Shown: one piece after another, positions 32,083 through 41,853 of the stretch
Layout: each line of letters starts with the position of its first letter
How positions within the stretch are numbered: position 1 is the first letter of the stretch
NCBI RefSeq assembly: GCF_007644045.2
Contig: NZ_VMDW02000047.1
Span: forward strand, 32,849 to 96,848
Length of the DNA: 64,000 bases
Direction of reading: 5' to 3'
From: Vogesella urethralis
GTDB lineage: Bacteria; Pseudomonadota; Gammaproteobacteria; Burkholderiales; Chromobacteriaceae
Position numbers and translations under genes: made by a program
The notes under the pieces: generated by a model
What the model was told of the DNA's origin: nothing
Database searches by the model: none
The model's input: only the letters and a program-made list of their open reading frames with translations

Positions 32083-32826
32083 CTATACCCACTCCACCTT
32101 GCTGACAAACAGGTAGCCGGCGCCGTACACTGTCTTGATCAGGCGCGGGTTGTAGCTGTCGTCGCCCAGCTTGCGCCGCAGCCGCGAGATACGCACGTCG
32201 ATGCTGCGGTCGTACGGCGACATATCATCCAGCCCCAGCAGCTGTTCGCGCGGTAACACGCGGTTGGGGCGCTCCAGAAAGCGCTGCAGCATCTGGCCTT
32301 CGCCCGCGCTGAGCGTGCGTTCGCTGCCGTCGGCAGCCACCAATTTGTAGCTGTCCATCTCGTAGCGCCAGCCGGCAAAGCTGGCGCAGCGCGGCGTCTG
32401 GCGCACGGCGGCGTCCACCGGTTGCTCGCAACGGCGCAGGATGCTGCGCACGCGGGCCACCAGCTCGCGCGGCTCGAACGGCTTCATGATGTAGTCGTCG
32501 GCGCCGGTTTCCAGCCCCATCACGCGGTCGCCAACGTGGCCACGCCCGCTGAGGATAATGACGCCGCAGCGCTGCTGCTCGCGCACCTGACGCACGATGC
32601 TCATGCCGTCCATGTCGGGCAGGCCCAGGTCGACGATCACCAGGTCGGGCGCTTGCTGGCGCAGCCGCTGCAACAAGGCGGCGCCGGTGCGGAAGGTTTC
32701 GCAGCGAAACTGGTAGTCGCGCAGGATGGTGGCAATCAGGCGGGCGATGGACAGGTCGTCCTCCACCACGTACACCAGCTTGTCAGCCAGCGGGGTTTCA
32801 ACGGCATTCAGGCTTGCGGCAGACAC
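32083..32826 (-). CDS. OmpR-family DNA-binding response regulator
   Basis: A 247-residue two-component regulator. The receiver (about 15-130) has VVEDDLS, phospho-acceptor Asp in VIVDLGLPDMDG and MKPFEPREL. The winged helix (about 145-243) has RISRLRRKLGDD and IKTVYGAGYLF. The start is GTG at 32826 behind GAGGT, inside the end of the hybrid-kinase gene (19-bp overlap), so the two are co-translated partners. Likely targets, by proximity, are the divergent acyl-CoA synthetase and yjcH-actP. That is inference. Confidence 0.9.
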   Translation of the reverse strand: MSAASLNAVETPLADKLVYVVEDDLSIARLIATILRDYQFRCETFRTGAALLQRLRQQAPDLVIVDLGLPDMDGMSIVRQVREQQRCGVIILSGRGHVGDRVMGLETGADDYIMKPFEPRELVARVRSILRRCEQPVDAAVRQTPRCASFAGWRYEMDSYKLVAADGSERTLSAGEGQMLQRFLERPNRVLPREQLLGLDDMSPYDRSIDVRISRLRRKLGDDSYNPRLIKTVYGAGYLFVSKVEWV

Positions 32827-34844
32827 AACATGACCTCGTCTAGCAATGCGGCCAACTCGGCCGGGGTAAAGGGTTTTTCCAGTTTCGGAAACGCCGGCAC
32901 CTCGTGGCGGCCTTCCTCGTAACCGCTCATCAGCACCACACGGATGCGCGGCCGCAAGCGGCGCGCGACCACTGCCAGCGCGCGACCGTTCAGTTGGCCA
33001 GGCATCACGATATCGGTGAGCAGCAGGCCGATGTCGTCGATGTTCTCCAGCATGGCCAGCGCCTCGTCACCGCTTTCCGCTTCCAGCACCGGGTAGCCCA
33101 GGCTGGTGAGCTGCAGCCGCACCACGCGGCGCACTTCGGCGTCATCCTCCACCAGCAGCGTCAGCGGCCGCTCGCGCCCGCCGGCCTTGCCGCTGAAATC
33201 CAGCCGACCGGCCGGGCGGCCGGCCGGTTCGGTCTGCGGCAGCCACAGCACGAAGCGCGTGCCTTGCCCTGGCGTGCTGGCCACGTGCACGGCACCGCCC
33301 GATTGGCGGGCAAAGCTGTACACCATGGCCAGGCCCAGGCCGCTGCCGCTACCAAAACGCTTGGTGGTAAAGAACGGTTCGAACACGCGCAACAGGGTTT
33401 CCGGCGCCATGCCGACGCCGCTATCGGCCACTTCCAGTCGTACATAGCTGCCGGCCTGCAGCTGGCGCTCGGCGGCCTCACGTTCGTTCAACGGCTGCTG
33501 ATCCACCAGCAGCTGTAGTTGGCCGCCATCCGGCATCGCATCGCGGGCGTTCAACACCAGGTTGAACACCGCGCTCTCCAGCTGGTGCTGGTCGGCCATC
33601 GCGTACAACGGTTGCGGCGGCCACTGCGTCTGCAGCTGGATGGTTTCCGGCAGCGAACGCCGGATCAATTGCAGCATGCCCTGCAACAGGCTGCCGGTAT
33701 CGACGGCGCTGGGCAATAGCGGCTGCTGGCGGGCAAAGGTGAGCAGCCGCCGCACCAGCGACACCCCACGCTCTGCGGCCTGCAGTGCCGGCTCCAGATA
33801 ATCCAGCACCGCCGGTTGCTGCTGGTGACGGCTGCGCAGCTCGGCCAGGTTGCCGATGACCACGGTCAGCATATTGTTGAAATCGTGCGCCAAGCCGCCG
33901 GACAGCTGACCGACGGCCTCCATCTTCTGCGCCTGCACCAGCGCCGACTGGGTCTGCTTCTGCTCGGTAATATCGAACGACAGCACGAAGCAGCCCAGCA
34001 CCTCGCCGTCGGCGGCGATCTCCGGCACCAGCGTGCTGCGGGCAAAGATATGGCTGCCGTCGTCCTTCTGCATCGTGTATTCGTAGGTAACCTGGTGCCC
34101 GGTCAGCGCCTCGTTCACATAAGCCACTACCGCCGCGTAGAACTTGCTGCCCAGCGCAGCCTCGATGTGCTGGCCGACGATGTGTTCGTTACGGCGGCCG
34201 AACCAGTCGCTATAGCCCTTGTTGGCGTAACGGTAGATATGGTGCTTGTCGAAGTAGGCGATCAGCGCCGGGATGGTGTCGGTAATCAGCCGCAGCCGCT
34301 CTTCGCTGCGGCGCAGTGCGGCGGTGATCTGCTCGTTGGCCGCGTGGGCCTCGCGCAGCTGCTGATTGGCCGCTTCCAGCTCGGCAGTACGCGCCCGCAC
34401 GTGCGATTCCAGGTCGGCCTTTTGCTGTTGCTGCAAACGCTCGCACGCTTGCTGCTCGGTCATGTCGGTGTACAGCGCGATGAAGCCGCCGGCCGGCAGC
34501 GGCTCGCCGCGCACACGCAGCACCGAGCCATCAGGGCGGATGCGCTCGGTATCGTGCGGCTCGAAACGCCACGCCAGCGCCACCCGCTCGGCTACCTGCT
34601 GTTCCGGGTCGCCAGGGCCGTACTCGCCGCGGTAGGCGTTATAGCGGATGTAAGCGTCGAACGGCGTACCCACCTTGCCCAGCTCGGGCGGGAAGTCCAG
34701 CAGCGCCAGAAAGCGCTGGTTGCACGCCACCAGTTTCAGGTCGGCATCGAACACGGTAACGCCCTGGTCCAGCAGATCCAGTCCGGACAGCAGCAGGGTA
34801 TTGGCGGGCTGGGCAAACGATGAGGCGGCTGACTGTTGCGGCAT
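32808..34844 (-). CDS. PAS-domain hybrid sensor histidine kinase
   Basis: A 678-residue soluble kinase without membrane segments. In order it has: a PAS-7-type domain (about 20-135, LDQGVTVFDADLKLVACNQRFLALL), a coiled-coil linker, a second PAS (about 190-305), a HisKA domain with GGLAHDFNNML (His is the phospho-site), an ATPase with NLVLNARDAMPDGG and GSGSGLGLAMVYSFA, and a C-terminal receiver with VEDDAEVRRV and LLLTDIVMPG. ATG 34844 is preferred; ATG 34871 would add nine residues but lacks a ribosome binding site. It should sense an intracellular signal and act through the overlapping OmpR regulator. Confidence 0.88.
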   Translation of the reverse strand: MPQQSAASSFAQPANTLLLSGLDLLDQGVTVFDADLKLVACNQRFLALLDFPPELGKVGTPFDAYIRYNAYRGEYGPGDPEQQVAERVALAWRFEPHDTERIRPDGSVLRVRGEPLPAGGFIALYTDMTEQQACERLQQQQKADLESHVRARTAELEAANQQLREAHAANEQITAALRRSEERLRLITDTIPALIAYFDKHHIYRYANKGYSDWFGRRNEHIVGQHIEAALGSKFYAAVVAYVNEALTGHQVTYEYTMQKDDGSHIFARSTLVPEIAADGEVLGCFVLSFDITEQKQTQSALVQAQKMEAVGQLSGGLAHDFNNMLTVVIGNLAELRSRHQQQPAVLDYLEPALQAAERGVSLVRRLLTFARQQPLLPSAVDTGSLLQGMLQLIRRSLPETIQLQTQWPPQPLYAMADQHQLESAVFNLVLNARDAMPDGGQLQLLVDQQPLNEREAAERQLQAGSYVRLEVADSGVGMAPETLLRVFEPFFTTKRFGSGSGLGLAMVYSFARQSGGAVHVASTPGQGTRFVLWLPQTEPAGRPAGRLDFSGKAGGRERPLTLLVEDDAEVRRVVRLQLTSLGYPVLEAESGDEALAMLENIDDIGLLLTDIVMPGQLNGRALAVVARRLRPRIRVVLMSGYEEGRHEVPAFPKLEKPFTPAELAALLDEVMLCLPQA

Positions 34845-34980
34845 GACGACGGTTTTCCGGCCTGCGGCCATGACAAACGATGACAGGGCCCGATTTTAGG
34901 CCAGCTGCTGGCAGAAAAGCAGCCTTGCAATCATTCGTTACAATTGCCACAAACTTGTGCAACGGTGCGCGGCAATCATC

Positions 34981-35003
34981 GTGTGATAACGACAGCATCA
35001 CAC
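34981..35003. promoter_or_regulatory. Inverted repeat GTGTGAT-N9-ATCACAC upstream of the acyl-CoA synthetase
   Basis: Exact 7-bp arms at 34981-34987 and 34997-35003, 16 bases before the start codon and just ahead of the AGAGGAGAG ribosome binding site. Spacing between TGTGA and TCACA is 11 rather than the 6 of a CRP site, so another regulator is likelier, for example the adjacent OmpR-type protein or a GntR/TetR factor. It could also act as an RNA hairpin. Confidence 0.45.
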
Positions 35004-35019
35004 AGAGGAGAGTACGCGG

Positions 35020-36660
35020 ATGTCCCTGCACAGCTACCAGCAAGACCTGCCCCGCACGGCGGCCAACCATGTACCCTTGTCGCCGCTGAGCTATATCGAG
35101 CGCGCGGCAGCGGTGTACCCCGAGCGCACCGCCATCATCCACGGCGCCCAGCGTTACACCTGGCAGCAGGCTTACGAACGTAGCCGGCGCCTGGCCAGCG
35201 CACTGGCTCGCCACGGTATTGCCAAGGGTGACACCGTGGCCGTGATGCTGCCCAATATCCCGGCCATGCTGGACTGCCATTTCGGGGTGCCAATGTGTGG
35301 TGCGGTGCTGAACACCCTCAACACGCGGCTGGACCCGGAAGCCATCGCCTTCATGCTGCAGCACGGTGAGGCACGGGTACTGATTACCGACCGCGAATTC
35401 TCATTCACCATCGCCCCGGCGCTGGCGATGCTGGACAAACCACCGCTGGTGATCGACGTGGACGACCCGGAATACGCCGGCCCCGGCCAGCGCCTGGGCA
35501 GCATCGAATACGAAGCTTTCATCGCCGACGGCGACCCGGACTACGCCTGGCAGCTGCCGGATGACGAGTGGGACGCCATCTCGCTGAACTACACCTCCGG
35601 CACCACCGGCAACCCCAAGGGCGTGGTCTACCACCACCGTGGTGCCTACCTGAACGCCAGCTGCAATATCCTGGACTGGGGCATGCCGCGCCACGCAACC
35701 TACCTGTGGACGCTGCCGATGTTCCACTGCAACGGCTGGTGCTTCCCGTGGACGATGGCGGCCAACGTCGGCACCAATGTGTGCCTGCGCCGCGTCGACC
35801 CTCGGCTGATCTTCGATCTGATCAAGACCCACCGTGTCAGTCACTACTGCGGTGCGCCCATCGTGCACAACATGCTGATCAACGCGCCGGACGACTGCAA
35901 ACAGGGCATCGAACATCAGGTGCATTGCCTGGTGGCCGGCGCCGCGCCGCCGTCTGCGGTGATCGAGGGCATGGAGCGGCTGGGCTTCAACATCACCCAC
36001 GTGTACGGGCTGACCGAAACCTACGGCCCGGCGTCGGTATGCGCCAAGCAGGACGAATGGGCGGCGCTGGACATCGGCGGCCGCACCGAGCGCAACGGCC
36101 GCCAGGGCGTGCGCTACACCATGCAACAAGGCATGACGGTGATGGACCCCGCCACCATGACCGAAGTCCCGCACGACGGCGAGACCATGGGCGAAATCAT
36201 GTTCCGCGGCAACCTGGTGATGAAGGGCTACCTGAAAAACGCACGCGCCACCGAAGAGGCACTGGCTGGCGGCTGGTTCCACACCGGCGACCTGGCCGTC
36301 ATCCAGCCGGACGGCTACGTGAAGATCAAGGACCGCTCCAAAGACATCATCATCTCTGGCGGCGAGAATATTTCGTCGATCGAGGTGGAAGACGTGCTGT
36401 GCCGCTTCCCGGGCGTGATTTCCGCCGCCGTGGTGGCACTACCGGACCCGAAATGGGGCGAGGTGCCGTGCGCCTTCCTGGAAATGCGCGAAGGTGTAGA
36501 CGGCGACGAGGCCGCTGTCATCGAGCACTGCCGCGCCCACCTGGCGCGCTTCAAGGTGCCCAAGCGCATCATCTTCGGCCCCATCCCCAAAACGTCTACC
36601 GGCAAGATCCAGAAATTCCTGCTGCGCCAGCAAACCAACGCGACCGCCGCCATCCAGTAA
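35020..36660 (+). CDS. Acyl-CoA synthetase (AMP-forming), AlkK-like
   Basis: A 546-residue adenylate-forming ligase that activates a carboxylic acid to its CoA thioester. It has the phosphate loop YTSGTTGNPKGV, YGLTETYGPASV, GWFHTGDLAV, KDRSKDIIISGGENISS and the C-terminal lysine in PKTSTGKIQKF. Length and motifs fit medium/short-chain synthetases (AlkK-type) and not the 650-residue acetyl-CoA synthetase. It is divergent from the kinase/regulator pair and followed by yjcH-actP, a position normally held by acs. ATG 35020 has AGAGGAGAG. Confidence 0.9.
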   Translation: MSLHSYQQDLPRTAANHVPLSPLSYIERAAAVYPERTAIIHGAQRYTWQQAYERSRRLASALARHGIAKGDTVAVMLPNIPAMLDCHFGVPMCGAVLNTLNTRLDPEAIAFMLQHGEARVLITDREFSFTIAPALAMLDKPPLVIDVDDPEYAGPGQRLGSIEYEAFIADGDPDYAWQLPDDEWDAISLNYTSGTTGNPKGVVYHHRGAYLNASCNILDWGMPRHATYLWTLPMFHCNGWCFPWTMAANVGTNVCLRRVDPRLIFDLIKTHRVSHYCGAPIVHNMLINAPDDCKQGIEHQVHCLVAGAAPPSAVIEGMERLGFNITHVYGLTETYGPASVCAKQDEWAALDIGGRTERNGRQGVRYTMQQGMTVMDPATMTEVPHDGETMGEIMFRGNLVMKGYLKNARATEEALAGGWFHTGDLAVIQPDGYVKIKDRSKDIIISGGENISSIEVEDVLCRFPGVISAAVVALPDPKWGEVPCAFLEMREGVDGDEAAVIEHCRAHLARFKVPKRIIFGPIPKTSTGKIQKFLLRQQTNATAAIQ

Positions 36661-36680
36661 CCAGCCGCACCGGCTCGGCC

Positions 36681-36720
36681 TGCGGCCAACCCTGCAACAG
36701 GGGTGTTCTGGTTGGCCGCA
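36681..36720. repeat. Inverted pair of the TGCGGCCAAC motif
   Basis: TGCGGCCAAC (36681-36690) and GTTGGCCGCA (36711-36720) are exact reverse complements with 20 bases between, 20 bases past the acyl-CoA synthetase stop. It has the same core as the 13-bp dispersed motif. Confidence 0.55.
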
Positions 36721-36775
36721 ACGCGCCGGCAAGGCAGGCCTCGCAGCGCCGCTGCGAACATTTCCCCCCTTTAGC

Positions 36776-36800
36776 CCCCGCTTCGGCGGGGATTTTTTTT
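36776..36800 (+). terminator. Rho-independent terminator of the acyl-CoA synthetase gene
   Basis: CCCCGC-TTCG-GCGGGG followed by ATTTTTTTT: a 6-bp GC stem with a stable UUCG tetraloop and a long T-run. Confidence 0.9.
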
Positions 36801-36974
36801 GCCAGCTGCGCCACGGTGCCCGCTGCTGTTGCGGCGCTACGACGCCTGGCGTTCTGCAGCGCGGGCCGCCCGCCTGGCCAGAACGCCAATCTGCCACTCG
36901 CAGCGGCACGTTCATGTTTCGTTACATTTCACACACAGTTACGCAAGGTTGGGCGTGAATCATCGGTGCATAAC

Positions 36975-36988
36975 AGAGCAAACGCTCT
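36975..36988. promoter_or_regulatory. Inverted repeat AGAGCAAACGCTCT upstream of yjcH
   Basis: Five-base arms around AAAC, 54 bases before the yjcH ATG. A candidate operator in the region where the yjcH-actP promoter must lie. Support is limited to symmetry and position. Confidence 0.3.
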
Positions 36989-37042
36989 ACGCAGCCGCCA
37001 CAGAGCGGCACCCCGCAACACTACCGAGAAGCAGGAGAAACC

Positions 37043-37354
37043 ATGTCCGACAACGTGTCACACGCCATCCGGCAACATCCGCAGTTTTCCGCCCTGGTCA
37101 GGAAGCGCACCAGCCTCGCCTGGCTGCTGGCTGCGCTGACCCTGGCCAGCTACTACCTGTTCATGCTGGTCGTGGCCCTGGCGCCGGCCAGCCTGCACCA
37201 GCCGTTACAAAGCGGCGGCGTATTGTCATGGGGCGTCCCCGTGGGCGCCGCCATCATCGTGTTTACCTGGGCGCTGACCGGCTATTACGTTTACCGCGCC
37301 AATACCGAGTTCGACCGCCTGACCGCCACCATCTTGCAGGAGTGCCAGCCATGA
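37043..37354 (+). CDS. yjcH: DUF485 inner-membrane protein YjcH
   Basis: A 103-residue protein with two transmembrane segments ([21 protein letters not shown] and [20 protein letters not shown]) and the family start with [19 protein letters not shown]485 proteins are encoded with acetate/monocarboxylate symporters, and their function as partner or assembly factor is unclear. The ATG at 37043 follows CAGGAGAAA. The stop overlaps the actP ATG by 4 bp, so the two are translated together. Confidence 0.93.
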   Translation: MSDNVSHAIRQHPQFSALVRKRTSLAWLLAALTLASYYLFMLVVALAPASLHQPLQSGGVLSWGVPVGAAIIVFTWALTGYYVYRANTEFDRLTATILQECQP

Positions 37355-39015
37355 TGCGCCGTCTCGCTAGCTTGCCTGGCCTGCTGGCCAGCCCCTTGGC
37401 CCTGGCCGGTCCGGCCGTGGCCGGCGCGGTGGAAAAACAGCCGCTGAACGTGGCCGCCATCGGCATGTTCATGCTGTTCGTGTTGCTGACACTGGGTATT
37501 ACCTGGTGGGCTTCGCGCCGCACCCGCTCCGCCAGCGATTTCTACACCGCGGGTGGCGGCATTACCGGCTTCCAGAACGGGCTGGCCATCGCCGGCGACT
37601 ACATGTCGGCGGCCACGCTGCTGGGGCTGTCCAGCATGGTGTTTGCCAAGGGTTACGATGGCTTCATCTACACCGTCGGCTTCTTTGTCGGCTGGCCCAT
37701 CATTACCTTCCTGATGGCCGAGCGCCTGCGTAACCTGGGCCGCTTTACCTTTGCCGATATCGCCAGCTACCGGCTGGACCAGACCAAGATCCGTACCTTT
37801 GCCGCCTTCGGCTCGCTGACGGTGGTGAGCTTCTACCTGATCGTGCAGATGGTCGGTGCCGGCCAGCTGATCCAGCTGCTGTTCGGTCTGGATTATCCGG
37901 TAGCCGTGGTGGTGGTAGGGCTGGTGATGATGGCCTATGTGATTTTTGGCGGCATGATCGCCACCACCTGGGTACAGATCATCAAGGCCGTGTTGCTACT
38001 GGCCGGCGGCACGGCACTGGCTCTGATGGCAATGTCGCGCTTCGGTTTCAGCTACGAAACGCTGGCGCGGGAAGCCATCTCCGTCCATAAGGACGGCCTG
38101 GCCATCATGGGGCCCGGCAGCATGCTGGCCGACCCGGTGAACGTAGCGTCGATGTCGCTGGGCCTGGTGTTCGGCATTGCCGGCCTGCCACACATCCTGA
38201 TGCGCTTCTTTACCGTGCCCAACGCCAAAGAAGCCCGCAAGTCGGTGTTCTACGCCACCGGCTTCATCGGCTTTTTCTTTCTGGTGGTGTGTACGCTGGG
38301 CTTTGCCGCCATCGCCATCATCGGCAAGGACCCGCAGTATTTTGTCGGAGGCGAGCTGGGCGGCAAACTGGTAGGCGGCGGCAATATGGTGGCCATGCAC
38401 CTCGCCAAGGCCGTGGGCGGCAACCTGTTCCTGGGCTTTTTGTCTGCGGTAGCGTTTGCCACCATCCTGGCGGTAGTAGCCGGCCTGGCGCTGGCCGGGG
38501 CCTCGGCCATTTCGCACGACCTGTACGCCACCGTGATCAAGAAAGGCAAGGCTGACGAAAAGAGCGAGCTGAAAGTGTCGCGCATTGCCGCCGTTGCCAT
38601 TGGCGTGCTGGCTATCGTGCTGGGCATCCTGTTCGAGAAGCAGAACGTGGCCTTCCTGGTGGGGCTGACTTTCGGCGTGGCGGCGTCCACCAACTTCCCC
38701 ATCCTGATCCTGTCGATGTACTGGAAAGACCTCACCACCCGTGGTGCGCTGATCGGCGGCTTTAGCGGCCTGATCTCGGCGGTAACGCTGGTGGTGCTGT
38801 CCAAGGCGGTATGGGTGACGGTGCTGGGCTACGAAGAGGCCATCTTCCCGTACGAGCATCCGGCGCTGTTCTCGATGCCACTGGCCTTTGCCGTCAGCGT
38901 GATCGTGTCGCTGCTAGACCGCAGCCAGGCAGCCGCTACCGAACGCGCCCGCTTTGACGAGCAATTCGTACGCGCACAAACCGGTCACGGTGCGGCAGCG
39001 GCGCACAATCACTAA
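37351..39015 (+). CDS. actP: Cation/acetate symporter ActP (SSS family)
   Basis: A 554-residue sodium/solute symporter family protein with an N-terminal cleavable-type hydrophobic segment ([15 protein letters not shown]) and about 13 transmembrane helices. Landmarks are [52 protein letters not shown] and [15 protein letters not shown], all typical of ActP. It imports acetate and related short acids with a cation. Start ATG 37351 overlaps yjcH. The nearby ligase is not Acs, so the preferred substrate could be another short-chain acid. Confidence 0.93.
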   Translation: MMRRLASLPGLLASPLALAGPAVAGAVEKQPLNVAAIGMFMLFVLLTLGITWWASRRTRSASDFYTAGGGITGFQNGLAIAGDYMSAATLLGLSSMVFAKGYDGFIYTVGFFVGWPIITFLMAERLRNLGRFTFADIASYRLDQTKIRTFAAFGSLTVVSFYLIVQMVGAGQLIQLLFGLDYPVAVVVVGLVMMAYVIFGGMIATTWVQIIKAVLLLAGGTALALMAMSRFGFSYETLAREAISVHKDGLAIMGPGSMLADPVNVASMSLGLVFGIAGLPHILMRFFTVPNAKEARKSVFYATGFIGFFFLVVCTLGFAAIAIIGKDPQYFVGGELGGKLVGGGNMVAMHLAKAVGGNLFLGFLSAVAFATILAVVAGLALAGASAISHDLYATVIKKGKADEKSELKVSRIAAVAIGVLAIVLGILFEKQNVAFLVGLTFGVAASTNFPILILSMYWKDLTTRGALIGGFSGLISAVTLVVLSKAVWVTVLGYEEAIFPYEHPALFSMPLAFAVSVIVSLLDRSQAAATERARFDEQFVRAQTGHGAAAAHNH

Positions 39016-39062
39016 ACAGCCCCCCGCCGGCATCGCTGGCGGCACCCGGGCGCGCTACCCTG

Positions 39063-39085
39063 CCCCGCCGGTTTTGCCGGCGGGG
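39063..39085 (+). terminator. Hairpin downstream of actP, probable terminator
   Basis: CCCCGCCGG (39063-39071), loop TTTTG, CCGGCGGGG (39077-39085), followed by CGTTTACC. The stem is strong but the T-run short, so termination is plausible but not certain. Confidence 0.6.
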
Positions 39086-39134
39086 CGTTTACCTTCTGCG
39101 GCCAACGTTGGGCCGCCGCGTCACCGTAAAACAA

Positions 39135-39164
39135 AACCGCCTGCTGCACAGGCAACAGGCGGTT
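39135..39164 (-). terminator. Rho-independent terminator of pnp and the translation operon
   Basis: AACCGCCTG and CAGGCGGTT form a 9-bp stem. On the - strand it is followed by TTGTTTTACGG. A second hairpin, AGCCGTACC-TTGC-GGTACGGCT, at 39174-39195 lies between it and the pnp stop. Confidence 0.75.
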
Positions 39165-39206
39165 TACCTCTGGCAGCCGTACCTTGCGGTACGGCTTGAG
39201 AGGGGC

Positions 39207-41342
39207 TTAGGCGCCGGACTTCAGACCCAGGTCACCCTGGCTGGCGTTCGGGTTGTCCAGCAGGGCCTTGATCGACAGGCGAACGCGGCCGCGGTCGTCC
39301 ATCTCGATGGCCTTCACTTTCACGATCTGGCCTTCTTTCAGGTAGTCGGACACGTTCTTGATGCGCTCGTGAGCGATCTGCGAAATGTGTACCAGACCAT
39401 CCTTGCCCGGCATGATGGACACGATGGCGCCCACGTTGTTGTCCAGAATCTTCACGACCGGACCTTCGTAGACCTTGCCCACTTCCACTTCGGCAGTGAT
39501 CTCTTCGATGCGCTTCTTGGCCGCTTCGGCGCCTTCGTTCGACACGGAGGCGATGGTGATGGTGCCATCTTCCTCGATGTTGATCTCGCAACCGGTGTCC
39601 TTGGTGATGCCGCGGATGGTTTCGCCACCCTTGCCGATCACTTCACGGATTTTCTCCGGGTTGATCTTCATCACGTACAGGCGCGGTGCGTGGCTGGACA
39701 GCTCTTGCGGGCCTTCGATGGCTTCTTTCATGTGACCCAGGATGTGCAGACGGCCTTCTTTCGCCTGCTCCAGCGCGATCTGCATGATTTCCTTGGTGAT
39801 GCCCTGGATCTTGATGTCCATCTGCAGGGCGGTCACGCCAGCGGCGGTACCGGCTACCTTGAAGTCCATATCGCCCAGGTGATCTTCGTCACCCAGGATG
39901 TCGGTCAGCACGGCAAAGCGGTTGCCTTCCAGGATCAGGCCCATGGCGATACCGGCCACGTGGGCTTTCAGCGGTACACCGGCGGACAGCAGCGCCAGGC
40001 AGCCACCGCATACGGAGGCCATCGAGGACGAACCGTTGGATTCGGTGATCTCGGATACCACACGCATGGTGTAGCCGAATTCGTCTTCCGCCGGCAGTAC
40101 CTGTGCCAGTGCACGCTTGGCCAGACGGCCGTGGCCGATTTCGCGGCGTTTCGGCGGGCCCATGCGGCCAGCTTCACCGGTGGAGTACGGCGGGAAGTTG
40201 TAGTGCAGCATGAAGCGGTCGGTGTACTCACCGGCCAGCGCATCGATGATCTGCTCGTCTTGCTTGGTGCCCAAGGTGGTGGTCACGATGGCTTGGGTTT
40301 CGCCACGGGTGAACAGCGAGGAGCCGTGTACGCGCGGCAGTACGCCGGTGCGGATGGCGATCGGGCGCACGGTACGGGTGTCGCGGCCGTCGATACGCGG
40401 CTCGCCGGACAGGATCTGACCGCGAACGATCTCGGCTTCCAGCGACTTGAAGATGCCCTTGATCTCGTTGGCCACCAGGGTGTCGGTGTCTTCGGTAATC
40501 AGCGCGGCTTTCACGGCAGCCCAGGCAGCGTTCAGCGCTTCGGAGCGGGCACCCTTCTGGCGGATGCGGAAGGCGTTGGCGATGGCTTCGCCGGAGATGT
40601 CACGGATCTGGGCGATCAGCGCTTCGTTCTTGGCCGGCGCTTCCCAGTCCCACATTACCGGGTTCACTTCGTCAGCAAACTCGTTGATGGCGGTAATGGC
40701 AGCCTGCATCTGGTCGTGACCGAATACCACGGCGCCCAGCATCACGGCTTCGGACAGCTCTTTGGCTTCCGATTCCACCATCAGCACGGCACGTTCGGTA
40801 CCGGCAACCACCAGGTCCATTTCCGAGGTCAGCAGTTCGGTCTTGGTCGGGTTCAGGATGTATTCGCCGTTGGCGTAGCCCACGCGAACCGCACCGATCG
40901 GGCCGTTGAACGGCAGGCCGGAGATGGCCAGCGCAGCGGAGGCACCGATCATGGCCGGAATGTCGGAATCCACTTCCGGGTTCAGCGACATCACGGTGGC
41001 CACGATTTGTACGTCGTGGTAGAAGCCTTCCGGGAACAGCGGACGGATCGGGCGATCGATCAGGCGGCTGGTCAGGATTTCTTTTTCGGACTGTTTGCCT
41101 TCACGCTTGAAGAAGCCACCCGGGATCTTGCCGGCAGCGTAGGTACGCTCCAGGTAGTCCACGGTCAGCGGGAAGAAATCCTGGCCCGGCTTGACGTTTT
41201 TAGAGCCGACAACCGACACCAGAACCACGGTGTCTTCTACCGATACCAGCACGGCGCCAGAAGCCTGGCGTGCTACTTCGCCGGTTTCCAGGGTGACGGT
41301 ATGTTTGCCGTACTGGAACGACTTGCTTACTTTGTTAAACAC
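39207..41342 (-). CDS. pnp: Polynucleotide phosphorylase
   Basis: A 711-residue 3'-5' exoribonuclease of the RNA degradosome that uses phosphate to release nucleoside diphosphates. It has two RNase PH-type halves ([21 protein letters not shown] and [19 protein letters not shown] in the second), a KH domain ([15 protein letters not shown]) and a C-terminal S1 domain ([18 protein letters not shown]). Length is the family norm. It starts with GTG at 41342. It is the last gene of the rimP-pnp operon, downstream of rpsO and its terminator-like hairpin, the arrangement in which E. coli PNPase autoregulates through leader processing. Confidence 0.97.
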   Translation of the reverse strand: MFNKVSKSFQYGKHTVTLETGEVARQASGAVLVSVEDTVVLVSVVGSKNVKPGQDFFPLTVDYLERTYAAGKIPGGFFKREGKQSEKEILTSRLIDRPIRPLFPEGFYHDVQIVATVMSLNPEVDSDIPAMIGASAALAISGLPFNGPIGAVRVGYANGEYILNPTKTELLTSEMDLVVAGTERAVLMVESEAKELSEAVMLGAVVFGHDQMQAAITAINEFADEVNPVMWDWEAPAKNEALIAQIRDISGEAIANAFRIRQKGARSEALNAAWAAVKAALITEDTDTLVANEIKGIFKSLEAEIVRGQILSGEPRIDGRDTRTVRPIAIRTGVLPRVHGSSLFTRGETQAIVTTTLGTKQDEQIIDALAGEYTDRFMLHYNFPPYSTGEAGRMGPPKRREIGHGRLAKRALAQVLPAEDEFGYTMRVVSEITESNGSSSMASVCGGCLALLSAGVPLKAHVAGIAMGLILEGNRFAVLTDILGDEDHLGDMDFKVAGTAAGVTALQMDIKIQGITKEIMQIALEQAKEGRLHILGHMKEAIEGPQELSSHAPRLYVMKINPEKIREVIGKGGETIRGITKDTGCEINIEEDGTITIASVSNEGAEAAKKRIEEITAEVEVGKVYEGPVVKILDNNVGAIVSIMPGKDGLVHISQIAHERIKNVSDYLKEGQIVKVKAIEMDDRGRVRLSIKALLDNPNASQGDLGLKSGA

Positions 41343-41469
41343 TTGAGGTGCCCTTTATAGGTACTTTATGCAACGGGAACCCCTATCAATCAGCACCGGC
41401 TCGATGCGGATTTATAGAGGCTCCCCCCGTTGACTCAATAGATGCGTAAAACAGGTACTGCAGAAACGA

Positions 41470-41496
41470 AAAAGTCGCAGACGGGCTGCGACTTTT
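41470..41496 (-). terminator. Terminator/attenuator between rpsO and pnp
   Basis: AAAAGTCGCAG-ACGGG-CTGCGACTTTT: an 11-bp stem with A/T-rich flanks, 16 bases past the rpsO stop. Read-through is expected to feed pnp; E. coli has an equivalent hairpin here. Confidence 0.85.
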
Positions 41497-41511
41497 CCGA
41501 ATTCAAACCGA

Positions 41512-41781
41512 TTACTTGCGCAGACCCAGACGAGCGATCAGAGCGCGGTAGCCTTCAGCATCGGTACGCTTGAGGTAGTCAAGCAGACGACGACGACGGC
41601 TCACCAGTTTCAGCAGGCCGCGACGGCTGTGATGATCTTTGGTGTTGGCTTTGAAGTGCGGAGTCAGGTCATTGATACGAGCGGTCAGCAGTGCCACTTG
41701 AACTTCGGTGGAACCGGTGTCGTTTTCTTTGCGCTGGAAATCTTTAACGATGACTGCTTTTTTTTCGGCGTTCATTGCCAT
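41512..41781 (-). CDS. rpsO: 30S ribosomal protein S15
   Basis: An 89-residue S15 (family norm 88-89) that binds the central domain of 16S rRNA early in 30S assembly. Sequence landmarks: [43 protein letters not shown] 41781 has GGAG nine bases upstream. It lies between truB (72-base gap) and pnp. In E. coli S15 represses its own translation through an mRNA pseudoknot; I did not verify one here. Confidence 0.97.
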   Translation of the reverse strand: MAMNAEKKAVIVKDFQRKENDTGSTEVQVALLTARINDLTPHFKANTKDHHSRRGLLKLVSRRRRLLDYLKRTDAEGYRALIARLGLRK

Positions 41782-41853
41782 GAGGAATTACTCCAATATC
41801 GGTTTAGGGCGGTGAAGCCCGACAAGTGTGACGAGCCGTGACCCATTCACACT

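Larger units (their letters stand above)
36661..37042. other. 382-bp intergenic region between the acyl-CoA synthetase and yjcH
   Basis: From left to right: an inverted pair of TGCGGCCAAC (36681-36720), a hairpin TCGCAGC-GCC-GCTGCGA (36741-36757), a strong terminator (36776-36800), and an inverted repeat AGAGC-AAAC-GCTCT (36975-36988) before yjcH. The terminator implies that yjcH-actP has its own promoter, which I could not define exactly. Confidence 0.6.

Noticed and set aside
34981..35003. CRP binding site upstream of the acyl-CoA synthetase
   Set aside because: TGTGA and TCACA are 11 bases apart instead of 6, so it is kept only as a generic inverted repeat.
39108..41360. Open frame of about 750 codons on the + strand opposite pnp
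   Set aside because: Antisense shadow of pnp, same compositional signature.
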